This document shows positions 28,701-36,615 of a stretch of 64,000 bases of DNA, one piece after another (position 1 is the first letter of the stretch; each line of letters opens with the position of its first letter). Both the position numbers and the translations under genes were made by a program. The stretch comes from Gp7-AA10 sp035636095 (GTDB taxonomy: Bacteria; Acidobacteriota; Thermoanaerobaculia; Gp7-AA8). Below the pieces are notes generated by a model. It was given only the letters and a program-made list of their open reading frames with translations. It had not been told where the DNA came from and made no database searches. The stretch spans positions 1 to 64,000 of the forward strand of contig DASPZU010000087.1 in the NCBI GenBank assembly GCA_035636095.1. Direction: 5' to 3'.

Positions 28701-29590
28701 TCTTCGCGAACGCGAACACCGAGACGCTGCATCAACATGTTGACGAGGTGGTCAACATCGGCGGCATCGTCTCGAATCTGAAGCGATCGAAGATCAAGAA
28801 AGGACCGAACGAAGGCAAGTTGATGGCCAAGTTCATCCTCGACGATCAATACGGCTCGGTCGACGTGGTCGTGTTCAGCGACCTGTACGCCAAGTATCTG
28901 AAGTGGCTCGACAACGGAATCGCGGTCCTGCTCACCGCCAGCGTCAAGGACACCGGCGGCGTTCAGATCGGGCGCAGCGCCGCGCTGCAATCCGCCGAAC
29001 AGAACGCGCAGCGCGCAGACGACGAATACACCCGCGTTTCGGCATACGAGATTCGCGACGACGACAACCTAGAGGAAGACGATCGCGACCCGAAAGAGAT
29101 CGAGCAGGAAAAGTACGGCGATCGGAAGGACAATCTCGATCTTTTTGGTGGAGCGGAGACCCCTCACCCGGCCTCCGGCCACCCTCTCCCCGCTGAGCGG
29201 GGAGAGGGGCTGGGGGTGAGGGGCGTCGTTGAACCCGACCAGCCCGAATTCGCCTCCCACGCCGCGTCATTCCACGAATCACCCGTCACGCCCGAGCTCA
29301 GCGCCCTCGAGATCATTCCGCTCGACGGCATCCGCGAAAAGAAAGTGAAAGAGATCGCGCTGGAGGTCCCGTACGCGCGGATGAGCGAAGATGCCATCAG
29401 GCGGATGCGCGAGATCTTCGAGGATCACGCCGGCGAGATTCCGGTCAGCGTGACGCTGGTGGAAGTGCCGCAGGAGCTCGGCAACTCCGAAGTGCGGCTT
29501 CGGCTGAATCAGCATTTCCGCGTGCAGCCCGGACCGGCTCTCAACTCGGCGCTGCAGCAGGTCCACGCCACGCCGCGCTACGTTTTCTGA
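25778..29590 (+). CDS. dnaE: DNA polymerase III alpha subunit
   Basis: A 1270-residue replicative polymerase, longer than the usual 1160-1180. The PHP domain starts at once (FVHLHLHTEYSLLDG); the catalytic palm has GPGRGSSAGSLV and MPDIDIDFC; the thumb/fingers and helix-hairpin region lead to an OB fold (IGGIVSNLKRSK). A clamp-binding motif QSSLF is at residues 921-925, near E. coli QADMF at 920-924. Directly after it, about 20 residues are read from a REP (28554-28603). About 200 residues later, after NLDLF (1119-1123), a further 22 residues are read from another palindrome (29158-29224). Both keep the frame and lie in linkers, so the enzyme is presumably functional. Confidence 0.96.
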   Translation: MSFVHLHLHTEYSLLDGASRPEQLAKKVARLGMPACAITDHGNMFGAVEFYNAMRGVGVKPIIGCEMYVAYGSRFDKAGVEDQAADAGSNNHLIVLAANDAGYRNLVKLVSAGYTDGYYYKPRIDKELLREHREGLIALSSCLKGEVSQSLAGGNYTKAREAAVQYKEILGAENFFLEIQDHGIPDQQKIIPMMARLGEEVGLQLVGTNDSHYLEKDDAFAHEVLLCIGTGKTLGDERRMKFYSDDFYVKGPDEMRRVFAAHPEAVENTLRIADRIQTKFDDSGLHLPKFPVPKGFDATGYFEKVARDGLKQRLEAMAPLFAAKRKTHEPQAYWDRLEKEIDIIKGMGFPGYFLVVWDFIKFAKDNGIPVGPGRGSSAGSLVAYSMRITDVDPLDYNLLFERFLNPERISMPDIDIDFCMNRRGEVIEYVRRKYGQDNVAQIITFGTMAARSVVRDVGRVLGLPYGLVDKVAKTIPAGPETTLESAPLDSPPLAEAMKNDKEVARVIDIGSRLEGLARHAGMHAAGVVITPQPVTNYVPLYRTTRDEIVTQYDMRVVEKMGLLKIDFLGLRTLTVIDDAIKSIEAETGKKIDIAAIDMEEPEIFRLFQEGRTKGVFQFESGGMVDVLRRAHPTKFEDLVAFNALYRPGALDAGMVDEYVRRKNGVSKPKYLVPALKEILEETYGVIVYQEQVMQIAQAIAGYSLGDADLLRKAMGKKDKAIMETQRDKFVTGAVANNYPKQKAAEIFDFIEPFARYGFPKAHAVTYALIAYQTAWLKVHYPLHFMAALMTSEMDRTEQVVKFINETAQMGINILPPDINESNYSFTVVGRNIRFGLGAVKGVGHSAIESILEARRTIGRFTTLHQFCESVDLRACNKKVIEALIKSGSFDSFGLTRKSLFDSLESVADSAQRARDEKERGQSSLFGGAPATSPAPPRSAALHEWPEEEKLRHEKETLGFYITGHPLNKYAEELRLFANANTETLHQHVDEVVNIGGIVSNLKRSKIKKGPNEGKLMAKFILDDQYGSVDVVVFSDLYAKYLKWLDNGIAVLLTASVKDTGGVQIGRSAALQSAEQNAQRADDEYTRVSAYEIRDDDNLEEDDRDPKEIEQEKYGDRKDNLDLFGGAETPHPASGHPLPAERGEGLGVRGVVEPDQPEFASHAASFHESPVTPELSALEIIPLDGIREKKVKEIALEVPYARMSEDAIRRMREIFEDHAGEIPVSVTLVEVPQELGNSEVRLRLNQHFRVQPGPALNSALQQVHATPRYVF
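28554..28603. repeat. REP palindrome inserted in frame in dnaE
   Basis: gtggagcgccagcgacctcg to ggcggcgctccac: an inverted element whose right half is identical to the RAYT-flanking REP at 8893-8928 (gccgccgaggtcggcggcgc). It encodes about 17 residues (APATSPAPPRSAALH) between the clamp-binding motif and the conserved EWPEEEKLRHEKETLG block. Confidence 0.88.
29158..29224. repeat. CTCACCC-type palindromic element inserted in frame in dnaE
   Basis: Outer arms ccctcaccc/gggtgaggg and inner arms ctctccccgct/agcggggagag form a nested hairpin. It encodes PHPASGHPLPAERGEGLGVR. Related copies at 35158-35227 and 56493-56611 are intergenic. Confidence 0.88.
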
Positions 29591-29600
29591 GGAGGATTCC

Positions 29601-30035
29601 ATGGCCGAGACGCAGACTTACGCTACCCATCGACGCTGGGTCCCGCATTTTCATTTCTTCGCGCTTCCGGTGCTCGGCATCAACCTTCTGGTACAGCTCT
29701 ACATTGTCATCCGCCATTTTTCAGGATTGGGAGTCTGGAACGTTCTGGTGGCCGGTGCGCTGGTGGCCCTTGCTGTCGCGACGCGCACGATGGCGACCAC
29801 GGCCCAGGATCGCATCATCCGATTGGAAGAGACGCTCCGTCTGCAGCGATGTTTGCCGGCAGACTTGAAAGGCCGCATCGGCGAGTTGAGGACCGGGCAG
29901 CTCATCGGACTGCGCTTCTGCTCCGATGAAGAAGTTCCCGAGCTCACGCGGGCAGTGCTGAGCGGCGAGCTCAAAGGCCGCGAAGAGATCAAACGCCGCG
30001 TCAGGAACTGGCGGCCGGACACGCTGCGAGTCTGA
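29601..30035 (+). CDS. DUF6526-like small membrane protein
   Basis: A 144-residue protein with two TM helices (about residues 18-38 and 45-65) after a short N-terminal segment TYATHRRWVPHFHFFALP that I associate with the DUF6526 family. The C-terminal soluble part is charged and helical (LEETLRLQRCLPADLKGRI). A ribosome site (gaggag) is next to the dnaE stop, 10 bp before this ATG; the stop overlaps the next gene's ATG. Function unknown. Confidence 0.65.
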   Translation: MAETQTYATHRRWVPHFHFFALPVLGINLLVQLYIVIRHFSGLGVWNVLVAGALVALAVATRTMATTAQDRIIRLEETLRLQRCLPADLKGRIGELRTGQLIGLRFCSDEEVPELTRAVLSGELKGREEIKRRVRNWRPDTLRV

Positions 30036-30574
30036 TGGACCGCGACGACCTGGTCGAGCTCCGCAAATTTCCGCAGATGCACGACGCCGAGCTGGCGATC
30101 TCGACGCTCGCCGCCGCGGACATCCCCGCCGTTCTTCGCGATTCATCGTACGGGGGCATTCGCGTCGAAACTCTTGCCCACGGGATCACGGTTCTCGTGC
30201 GCCGCGATCAGCGCGACGCCGCGCTTCAGGTGCTGGAATCCGGCGCCGAGGCTACCGGCATCGACGAGACCGCAACATTCGAATGCGCCGGCTGCGGACG
30301 CCCCCTGCCAAGTGCCAGCGAGGTTTGTCCCAATTGCAACGCAGAAGATCACGCCACAGTCCTGACGCCCGAGCGGACGCGAGCAGCCATCGGCCATCTG
30401 AAGCTGATTGTGGTTTTGAGCACGCTGGCGTTGATGATCATCCCGGTCATTCTCCGGCGCCTCGGCGAGATCCGCAGCGATGTCTGGGTAATCGTCACGT
30501 ATGTCGTGGTGGGGATCGCGGCGGTGATTTTTATCTTTACGGTTCTTTCGTCGAGCAACGATCAGCGGCTGTAG
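30035..30574 (+). CDS. DUF2007-like signal-transducing/zinc-ribbon membrane protein
   Basis: A 179-residue protein. Residues 1-75 resemble the DUF2007 fold (MHDAELAISTLAAADIPAVL, then GITVLVRRDQRDAALQVL). Residues about 84-106 form a four-Cys zinc ribbon (CAGCG and CPNCN). Two TM helices close the protein. It overlaps the upstream gene by one base and converges on the S9 peptidase gene. A role in membrane-associated sensing is only a guess. Confidence 0.65.
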   Translation: MDRDDLVELRKFPQMHDAELAISTLAAADIPAVLRDSSYGGIRVETLAHGITVLVRRDQRDAALQVLESGAEATGIDETATFECAGCGRPLPSASEVCPNCNAEDHATVLTPERTRAAIGHLKLIVVLSTLALMIIPVILRRLGEIRSDVWVIVTYVVVGIAAVIFIFTVLSSSNDQRL

Positions 30575-30628
30575 TGCACCGCGCGCGTGCGCGGACACTT
30601 GACGCCGCGATTGCGAAAGCATGAGACC

Positions 30629-32476
30629 TCATTTCATCTTCGTGTCGAACCACTGCACCAAACGCTTCGCGATGTCTTTCCGATGCTCGAGCTTGCGGAT
30701 GGCGTGGCCTTCGTCCGGATAGACGACCAGCTGCGTGTCGACTCCAAGGGTCTTCAGAGCGTGCCAGAACTCGAATGACTGCGGCGCGGGACACTCGCCG
30801 TCGCGCTCGCCCACCAGCACCAGCGTTGGCGTCTTCACGTTCTTGATGAAGGTGATCGGCGCGCTCTTGGCGTAGACGGCCGGATCGTCGTACACCGATG
30901 CGCCAAAGTAGGGGATCATCCAGGCGTCGATGTCGTTCTCACCGTAGTAACTCTGCCAGTTCGCGATTCCGGCTCCGGCCACCGCAGCGCGGAAGCGATT
31001 GGTCTGCGTCACCGTCCACATCGTCATGAAGCCGCCGTAGCTCCAGCCCCACATGCCGATGCGATTGGGATCGATGGGGTTATCTTTCACGACCGCGTCG
31101 ACGCCGGCGAGGATGTCGCGCAGATCGCCGTAGCCGAAATCCTTGACGTTGGCGCGCGAGAAGGCCTCGCCCTCTCCGTAGCTGCCGCGCGGATTGGGCA
31201 GGAACAAAAAGTATCCGGCCGCTAGGAGCGCGGCATTCTGCTCGCGCGGAAAAGTTCCGAGGGATGCCGAGGCCGGACCGCCGTGGACGTAGGCGATCAT
31301 CGGATATTTTTTCGACGGATCGACATTGGCGGGCGGGACCAGCCAGCCCTGGACATCGAAGTCGTCGCTGCGCCAGTGGATCGACTTCGGTTCGCCCCAA
31401 GAAATAGCCACATTATTTATTGATGTTAATTGTTTCCATTCTGCGATCGGTCCGACAAAGATTTCGGGCGGGTGGCGGAAGCCGGTATGGATGACGGCGG
31501 CAGTGCGACCGTCGCGCGCGACCGATGCTCCCACCAGACCGGAGGTGGCGCTGACGAGCGAGTTTCCGCGCCGGACGACCTCGCTGGTGCCGTCGAGCTT
31601 CAATCGAATCAGCGCCGCTTGGCCTCCGATGTTCTCGCCTAACAGCAGCGTGTCGGCGGAGAGCCAGTCGAACGACGTCACGGACGCTTTGAGATTGGGC
31701 GTGAGATTCCGCGCTGTGCCGCCGCCTGCCGGAATGACGAAGAGATCGCCGCCGGTCGATCCTTCATCGCTCATCAGGCCCTCGATGAACGCGATGTGCG
31801 AGCCGTCGGGCGACCATCGCGGATTGGCGATCTGCAGCTCGGGCTTGTAGATCGGCTTCATGGTCGCGGCCGCGACATCGACGACGTGCAGTTGCGCGAT
31901 CCAGTAGTTGTTGTCGCCCGATCCCGGCGCGGCTTGGGCGGCCATGTGTTTCGAATCGGGCGCCCAATCGAAGTGATAGACGTACATGTCGGGCGGCGTG
32001 ACGATGCGAACCTTCTTGGTCGCGACGTCGATGACTGCGATGCGCTGCTCCTCGATCGTTTCCTCGATCACGCCGACAGCGCGCGACATGGCCACCAGCG
32101 GTCCGGCGGCGCGCCTGGCATTTTCGATGAAGAGAAACGCGATCGATTTGCCGTCAGGCGACCAGCGCGGCTCTGCGAGGTTGCCGTTGACTTTCGTGAT
32201 TTGGCGTCCATCGACGAATAGTTGTTTCTTGCCGATGTAAGCAAGAGCGCCGTTCGGCGACCAGGCCAGCCCTTCGTCGTCGCCGGTGGTCAGTTGCTTG
32301 CGACTGCTGCCCTCGGCATCAGAAGTCCAGATGCCGTGCTCGCGCTCCGACCACGCCACACGCTTGCCGTCGGGAGAGATCGCGACCTGATTGAAATTGC
32401 GGACTTTGAAAAAAGTGTCGTTCGGCTCTTGCGCAAACGCGGTTGCCGTGATGAGAACGAGCAGAAGCTGGCGCAT
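30629..32476 (-). CDS. exported S9-family prolyl oligopeptidase/acylaminoacyl peptidase
   Basis: A 615-residue serine peptidase with a short signal peptide (MRQLLLVLITATAFAQ). The N-terminal half is a TolB/WD40-type propeller (ISPDGKRVAWSERE, RWSPDGKSIAFL, RWSPDGSHIAFI). The C-terminal alpha/beta hydrolase has the triad: Ser in GWSYGGFMT, Asp in VGERDGECP, His in PDEGHAIRK. The usual role is cleavage of short peptides in the periplasm. Such enzymes are commonly numerous in Acidobacteriota. Confidence 0.93.
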   Translation of the reverse strand: MRQLLLVLITATAFAQEPNDTFFKVRNFNQVAISPDGKRVAWSEREHGIWTSDAEGSSRKQLTTGDDEGLAWSPNGALAYIGKKQLFVDGRQITKVNGNLAEPRWSPDGKSIAFLFIENARRAAGPLVAMSRAVGVIEETIEEQRIAVIDVATKKVRIVTPPDMYVYHFDWAPDSKHMAAQAAPGSGDNNYWIAQLHVVDVAAATMKPIYKPELQIANPRWSPDGSHIAFIEGLMSDEGSTGGDLFVIPAGGGTARNLTPNLKASVTSFDWLSADTLLLGENIGGQAALIRLKLDGTSEVVRRGNSLVSATSGLVGASVARDGRTAAVIHTGFRHPPEIFVGPIAEWKQLTSINNVAISWGEPKSIHWRSDDFDVQGWLVPPANVDPSKKYPMIAYVHGGPASASLGTFPREQNAALLAAGYFLFLPNPRGSYGEGEAFSRANVKDFGYGDLRDILAGVDAVVKDNPIDPNRIGMWGWSYGGFMTMWTVTQTNRFRAAVAGAGIANWQSYYGENDIDAWMIPYFGASVYDDPAVYAKSAPITFIKNVKTPTLVLVGERDGECPAPQSFEFWHALKTLGVDTQLVVYPDEGHAIRKLEHRKDIAKRLVQWFDTKMK

Positions 32477-32503
32477 CGGGCGATTCTAGAAGAATTTCAA
32501 ATT

Positions 32504-35125
32504 TCAGGAAGCCGCGCCGCACAGAAACTCGCGCGTTTTGGCGGCCGGCATGGGCTTGCTGAGCAGATATCCCTGCATGCGATCGCATCCGTGCTTTTTC
32601 AGGAAGGCGTACTGCTCTTCCGACTCGACGCCTTCCGCGATCACTTCCAGGTGCAGCATGTGAGCGAGATTGATGATGTAGGAGACGATGGCGGCCGCCG
32701 ATTCTTCGCCGGTCACGTCGCGCACGAAGGCCTGATCGATCTTGATGGCGTCGATCGGGAACCGCTTCAGATAGATGAGCGACGATTGCCCGGTGCCGAA
32801 ATCGTCGATGGCGATTCCGATTCCCTGTCGCCGCAATTCACGCAGCACCTGCATGGTGAGGTCGATGTTCTGCACGGCCACCGATTCGGTGATCTCGAGC
32901 TGCAGCATCCCGCTGGCGAGTTTGTTCTCGCGAAGCGCTTCGGCCACCAGGTTTGCGAAATTCGGCTGCTGCAGTTGCGGCGCCGAGATGTTGACATTCA
33001 TGCGCAGCTCGGGGAATCCGGCATCCTGCCACTCGCGCAACTGCGCGCAGCTTCTCCGAATGACCCATTCTCCGATCGAGACGATCAGTCCGGTCTCCTC
33101 GGCCAGATGGATGAACTCCACCGGCTCGACGATTCCGCGTCCCGGCTCATTCCATCGCAATAGCGCTTCCAGCGCTACGATCCGCCGCCCGCTGCCCTCG
33201 TAGATGGGCTGGTAGTAGACCTCCAGCTCCTGCCGCTCCATGGCGTGATGCAGGCTCTGCTCGACCGCCAGGCGTCGCACGTACTTCTCGTTCATGCTGG
33301 CGGTGAAGAGCTGGGCCTGATTCCGGCCTAACTCTTTTGCGCGATACATGGCGCTGTCGGCGCATTTCAGCAGGGTCTCGACGTCTTCGCCGTCGGCCGG
33401 GAACAAGCTGATCCCGATGCTGGCCGTGACGAACAATTCGTGTCCGTTGACGCGGAAGGGCCTGGACAGCGATTGCAGAATTTTTCGCGCGATGCCGAAG
33501 ATCGCTTCGGTGCTGTTGGTATCGTTGAGCAGGATGGTGAATTCGTCGCCGCCCAGGCGCGAGATGGTGTCGGAGGCGCGAATGGATCCCTGCAGGCGCG
33601 CCGCGACTTCCGACAGCAATCCGTCGCCCACCGAGTGGCCGAGTCCGTCGTTGACGAGCTTGAAGTGATCGAGGTCGAGATACATGACCGCGATGCCGCG
33701 GCGATGGCGTTTCGCCTGCGCGATGGCGTTGACGACTCGGTCGCGAAACAGCAGGCGATTGGGCAGGCCGGTGAGCGCGTCGTAGTAGGCCTGATACTCG
33801 AGCTGTTTCTCGGTCGCTTTGCGCTGCGTGATGTCGCGATAGTTGACGACGATGGCCCGCACGCTCTGGTCGTGCAGAAGATTCTGGCCGAAGGCTTCCA
33901 GCCAGATCCACGTGCCGTTTTTGTGGAGGAATCGCAGCTCGGCATGCGCCTCACGATTGGCGGCGGTAGCCAGCTCGCTGAAAGTTTCGCGCGCCGCCTG
34001 ACGATCGCGTGGATGGACGTATCCCAGAAAACTCGTATGCGTCAATTCGCGATCGTTGTAGCCGAGAAGGCGCTGGGTCGATGAGCCGACATAGGTGAAC
34101 GCCAGATCAGCGTCGAGCAGCGCCACGCCGCTCCAGCTTTTCTCGACCAGGGCGCGGAAACGCTGCTCGCGCTGTTCGAGCTCGACCTGCGCCTGTTTGC
34201 GCTCCGAGATGTCCCGAATGAAGGCGGTGTAACTCTGCTCTTCGCCCGCCCCCACGGGATCGATGATCACTTCGACCGGGATCTCGTCGCCGCCCACCCG
34301 GCGTGCCATGCTTTCCAGTCGCCGCTTCGGAAGCCCGCTCGCGATCGCATCCAGAAGCGCCGGCAGAGCGTCGCGCGGCATCGCCTTGCCGACCACATCA
34401 CGAGCCCGAATCCCGAACGTCGCTTCAGCCTGCGGATTCCACTCGATGACCTTGGTGTCGCGATCGAGCGTAACGACCGCTTCCAACGTCGAGGCTATCA
34501 ATTGTTGGAAGCGCGACTCCGAGCGTCGGCGTGCCTGCTCGGCGCGGCCGCGCTCCACCGTCTCGCCCACCAGATTCGCGACCGATTTCAGAAACGCGAT
34601 TTCGTAGTCTTCAAACTCACGCGGCGCGCTGGAGTAGGCGAGGATCACGCCGAACACGCCGCTGCCGGTGGGGATCATCACGCCCACGCCGCTCTTCACC
34701 TGATGGAAGTCGCGCAGGTGCGAGCATTTGAAGCGATTCTCGTGCTCGAGATCGTTGAAGGTGACCGGATGTCCCGCAACCACGACGTACATCGAGATCG
34801 CTTCGTTTTCTTCGTCATCGCGCGTGCAGTGATTGAAGGTCGCGTTGGATCCGAGGGAAGCGCGCACCACCACCCGCCCGCCCGGCGTGATCTCGAGCGC
34901 GCGGCAGTGATCGATGCCCAGAGTCATCTCGACCAGCGCGCAGGCCTGACCGACGACGATGTAGGGGTCGACGCCGGTGAGCGCCGCCTGTCCCAGCTCG
35001 GCGACGGCGGTCTCCTGCCGGTTGCGGGCCTCGATCTCCTCGCGCAGACGCGCCAGCTCCGCGGCTGCGCCTTTCGGGTCCGCAGCGCCGCCGATCAGGT
35101 GAAACGGCTGTTTCTGCTCTGCCAT
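32504..35125 (-). CDS. GAF-PAS-PAS-GGDEF-EAL cyclic-di-GMP regulator
   Basis: An 873-residue soluble signalling protein without a TM segment. GAF about residues 40-190, two PAS domains about 205-430, GGDEF about 440-600, EAL about 615-870. The cyclase site is intact (RLGGDEF) with an RxxD inhibitory site five residues before it (RASD). The phosphodiesterase site is also intact (EALLRW, NVNIS, EITES, DDFGTG, KIDQAF, AEGVES). Both activities are possible, the direction set by the GAF/PAS input. Likely partners are the PilZ proteins in this window. Confidence 0.95.
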   Translation of the reverse strand: MAEQKQPFHLIGGAADPKGAAAELARLREEIEARNRQETAVAELGQAALTGVDPYIVVGQACALVEMTLGIDHCRALEITPGGRVVVRASLGSNATFNHCTRDDEENEAISMYVVVAGHPVTFNDLEHENRFKCSHLRDFHQVKSGVGVMIPTGSGVFGVILAYSSAPREFEDYEIAFLKSVANLVGETVERGRAEQARRRSESRFQQLIASTLEAVVTLDRDTKVIEWNPQAEATFGIRARDVVGKAMPRDALPALLDAIASGLPKRRLESMARRVGGDEIPVEVIIDPVGAGEEQSYTAFIRDISERKQAQVELEQREQRFRALVEKSWSGVALLDADLAFTYVGSSTQRLLGYNDRELTHTSFLGYVHPRDRQAARETFSELATAANREAHAELRFLHKNGTWIWLEAFGQNLLHDQSVRAIVVNYRDITQRKATEKQLEYQAYYDALTGLPNRLLFRDRVVNAIAQAKRHRRGIAVMYLDLDHFKLVNDGLGHSVGDGLLSEVAARLQGSIRASDTISRLGGDEFTILLNDTNSTEAIFGIARKILQSLSRPFRVNGHELFVTASIGISLFPADGEDVETLLKCADSAMYRAKELGRNQAQLFTASMNEKYVRRLAVEQSLHHAMERQELEVYYQPIYEGSGRRIVALEALLRWNEPGRGIVEPVEFIHLAEETGLIVSIGEWVIRRSCAQLREWQDAGFPELRMNVNISAPQLQQPNFANLVAEALRENKLASGMLQLEITESVAVQNIDLTMQVLRELRRQGIGIAIDDFGTGQSSLIYLKRFPIDAIKIDQAFVRDVTGEESAAAIVSYIINLAHMLHLEVIAEGVESEEQYAFLKKHGCDRMQGYLLSKPMPAAKTREFLCGAAS

Positions 35126-35157
35126 GTTCGTGATTGCAAGCAGGTTAACACGTGATT

Positions 35158-35227
35158 CCCCTCACCCCGTCCCTCTCCCCGCAAGCGGGGAGAGGGTGGT
35201 CCCGCTGAGCGGGACCGGTGAGGGGCG
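35158..35227. repeat. CTCACCC-type nested palindromic element
   Basis: ccctcacc/ggtgagggg outer arms enclose two inner hairpins, ctctccccgcaagcggggag and ggtcccgctgagcgggacc. Intergenic, between the divergent GGDEF-EAL and DUF5666 genes. Same family as 29158 (in dnaE) and 56493. Confidence 0.88.
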
Positions 35228-35269
35228 TCACTCGCGCAGGCCGAGAAGCTGGCTAGACTGCGTCGCATC

Positions 35270-35304
35270 AAGGGGCGTATCGCCCCTTTCGTGCTTTAAG
35301 GAGG
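35270..35304 (+). promoter_or_regulatory. 5' leader hairpin and strong ribosome site of the DUF5666 gene
   Basis: A perfect hairpin, aaggggcg-tat-cgcccctt (35270-35288), is followed by an ideal Shine-Dalgarno (aaggagg, 35298-35304) four bases before ATG. A -10-like TAGACT lies near 35254. The hairpin may stabilise or control the leader. Confidence 0.5.
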
Positions 35305-35308
35305 CACA

Positions 35309-36169
35309 ATGCGAATCCGTAGAGCAGTTGTCATAGTGGCAGTTCTCGTCCTGGCCGCCTGCCGCGGCCATGAGGCGATCAGCGGCGGCTATGGCGCCCA
35401 GGGCGTGTCGGGCGTGGTCACGATGGCTGCCGGCATGCCGAACAGCAGCCCGGCTGGCGTGCGGGTGGACGTGAGCGGTACCGGCATGTCTTCCGTCCTC
35501 GGTACCGATGGGCATTTTGCGTTTTTCGGAGTCCCGGAAAGTGCGGAGCTGACCTTCACGCGTAACGATGTCAACGCGCGCATCCGCGTCGCGGCTTCTC
35601 CCGGGCCGCTGTCGATTGAGCTCAACGCGAACGGCGCCAACGTGGGGCGTCGCCGCTCCTCACCGTCCGTGCCGCTTGTGCAGGTCGAGGGTCTGATCAC
35701 CGCCATCAGCACATCCGAAATCACGGTGCATGATTCTCACGGTCAGGACGTCACGGCCAAGATCACCGACACCACAGTCATTCGCAAGGGCGGCCAGACA
35801 CTCGACACCACCGGTCTCAAGGTCGGCGACCGCGTGCATATGCAGGTCAAGGTCGACGGCGACACCAAAACGGCCGTCAACATCGTGCTGCAGAACCCCG
35901 ATGACGCCGACGGCAATGGCGGTCAAACCATGACGGCCAACGGTACTGTCAAGAGCGTTGGTACAGACCAGCTCACGGTTACCACCGTCCCGAAGGGCGA
36001 CGTGGTCGTCAAAGTCGATGGCAACACCATCATCAAGAAGCAGGGCGATCGCATCGATCTCAGCCAGATCAAGGCCGGCGACGAAGTGAACACCATGGGC
36101 ACACGCATCGACGATAAGACGCTTCTAGCGAAGCAGATCGAAGTCCGCGGAGTCAGCGGGCGTCGCTAA
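35309..36169 (+). CDS. DUF5666-containing exported lipoprotein
   Basis: A 286-residue protein with a clear lipobox (VLVLAAC, Cys 18). Residues 30-110 look like a carboxypeptidase-regulatory-type beta sandwich (SPAGVRVDVSGTGMSSVLG). Two OB-like DUF5666 repeats follow (VEGLITAISTSEITVHDSHG and ANGTVKSVGTDQLTVTTVPK), each ending in a GDxVxMxxxxDxKT-type strand. A surface or periplasmic binding role is plausible; no enzyme motif is visible. The leader hairpin and strong ribosome site suggest high expression. Confidence 0.85.
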   Translation: MRIRRAVVIVAVLVLAACRGHEAISGGYGAQGVSGVVTMAAGMPNSSPAGVRVDVSGTGMSSVLGTDGHFAFFGVPESAELTFTRNDVNARIRVAASPGPLSIELNANGANVGRRRSSPSVPLVQVEGLITAISTSEITVHDSHGQDVTAKITDTTVIRKGGQTLDTTGLKVGDRVHMQVKVDGDTKTAVNIVLQNPDDADGNGGQTMTANGTVKSVGTDQLTVTTVPKGDVVVKVDGNTIIKKQGDRIDLSQIKAGDEVNTMGTRIDDKTLLAKQIEVRGVSGRR

Positions 36170-36193
36170 AACGTTGCAATTCGGTTAACCCCC

Positions 36194-36225
36194 TTGACCC
36201 TCGAACCTGTTCGAGGGTCTATCTT
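36194..36225 (+). promoter_or_regulatory. MerR-type promoter and operator
   Basis: -35 TTGACC (36194-36199) and -10 TATCTT (36220-36225) are separated by 20 bp, longer than the sigma70 optimum, as in MerR-activated promoters. The spacer holds the dyad ACCCTCGAA-CCTG-TTCGAGGGT, very like ZntR/CueR operators. Expected transcription start is at or next to the ATG at 36232, predicting a leaderless mRNA. Confidence 0.8.
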
Positions 36226-36231
36226 TTAGTC

Positions 36232-36615
36232 ATGATGACGGGCGAAGTCGCACGAGCATGCCGGGTCAGCGCCGATACGATCCGCTATTACGAGAAGCAA
36301 GGCGCGATTGCTTCAGTGCGTGAATCGAATGGCTATCGCTCCTACGCGCCCGAAACCGTAGTGCGAGTAACCGTCATTCGGCGGGCTCTCGCCATCGGCT
36401 TCTCGCTTGACGACATCGTCGGGTTTTTCCGCGCACGAAGCGCCGGACAGATGCCCTGCCGCAAGGTGCGCGCTGCGGGAGAGGCAAAGTTGACCGCGCT
36501 CGACGCGCGCATTGCCGAAATGATCGCGCTGCGCGATCAGCTGGCGGAAATTCTTCGCGACTGGGACGCCCGACTCGAGAAGGGCGAACCAGCGCATCTT
36601 TTGGAGTCACTATGA
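36232..36615 (+). CDS. MerR-family transcriptional regulator (metal-type)
   Basis: A 127-residue regulator. The winged HTH is MTGEVARACRVSADTIRYYEKQG, followed by the family NGYRSYAPETVVRVTVIRRA and a dimerisation helix. A single Cys (MPCRKVRAAGEAKL) sits at the position of the first metal ligand of MerR/ZntR-like proteins, but the C-terminal metal loop is missing; it may need a partner residue or sense something else. The protein probably acts on the 20-bp-spacer promoter directly upstream. Its stop overlaps the ATG of the next gene, so both are in one operon. Confidence 0.88.
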   Translation: MMTGEVARACRVSADTIRYYEKQGAIASVRESNGYRSYAPETVVRVTVIRRALAIGFSLDDIVGFFRARSAGQMPCRKVRAAGEAKLTALDARIAEMIALRDQLAEILRDWDARLEKGEPAHLLESL

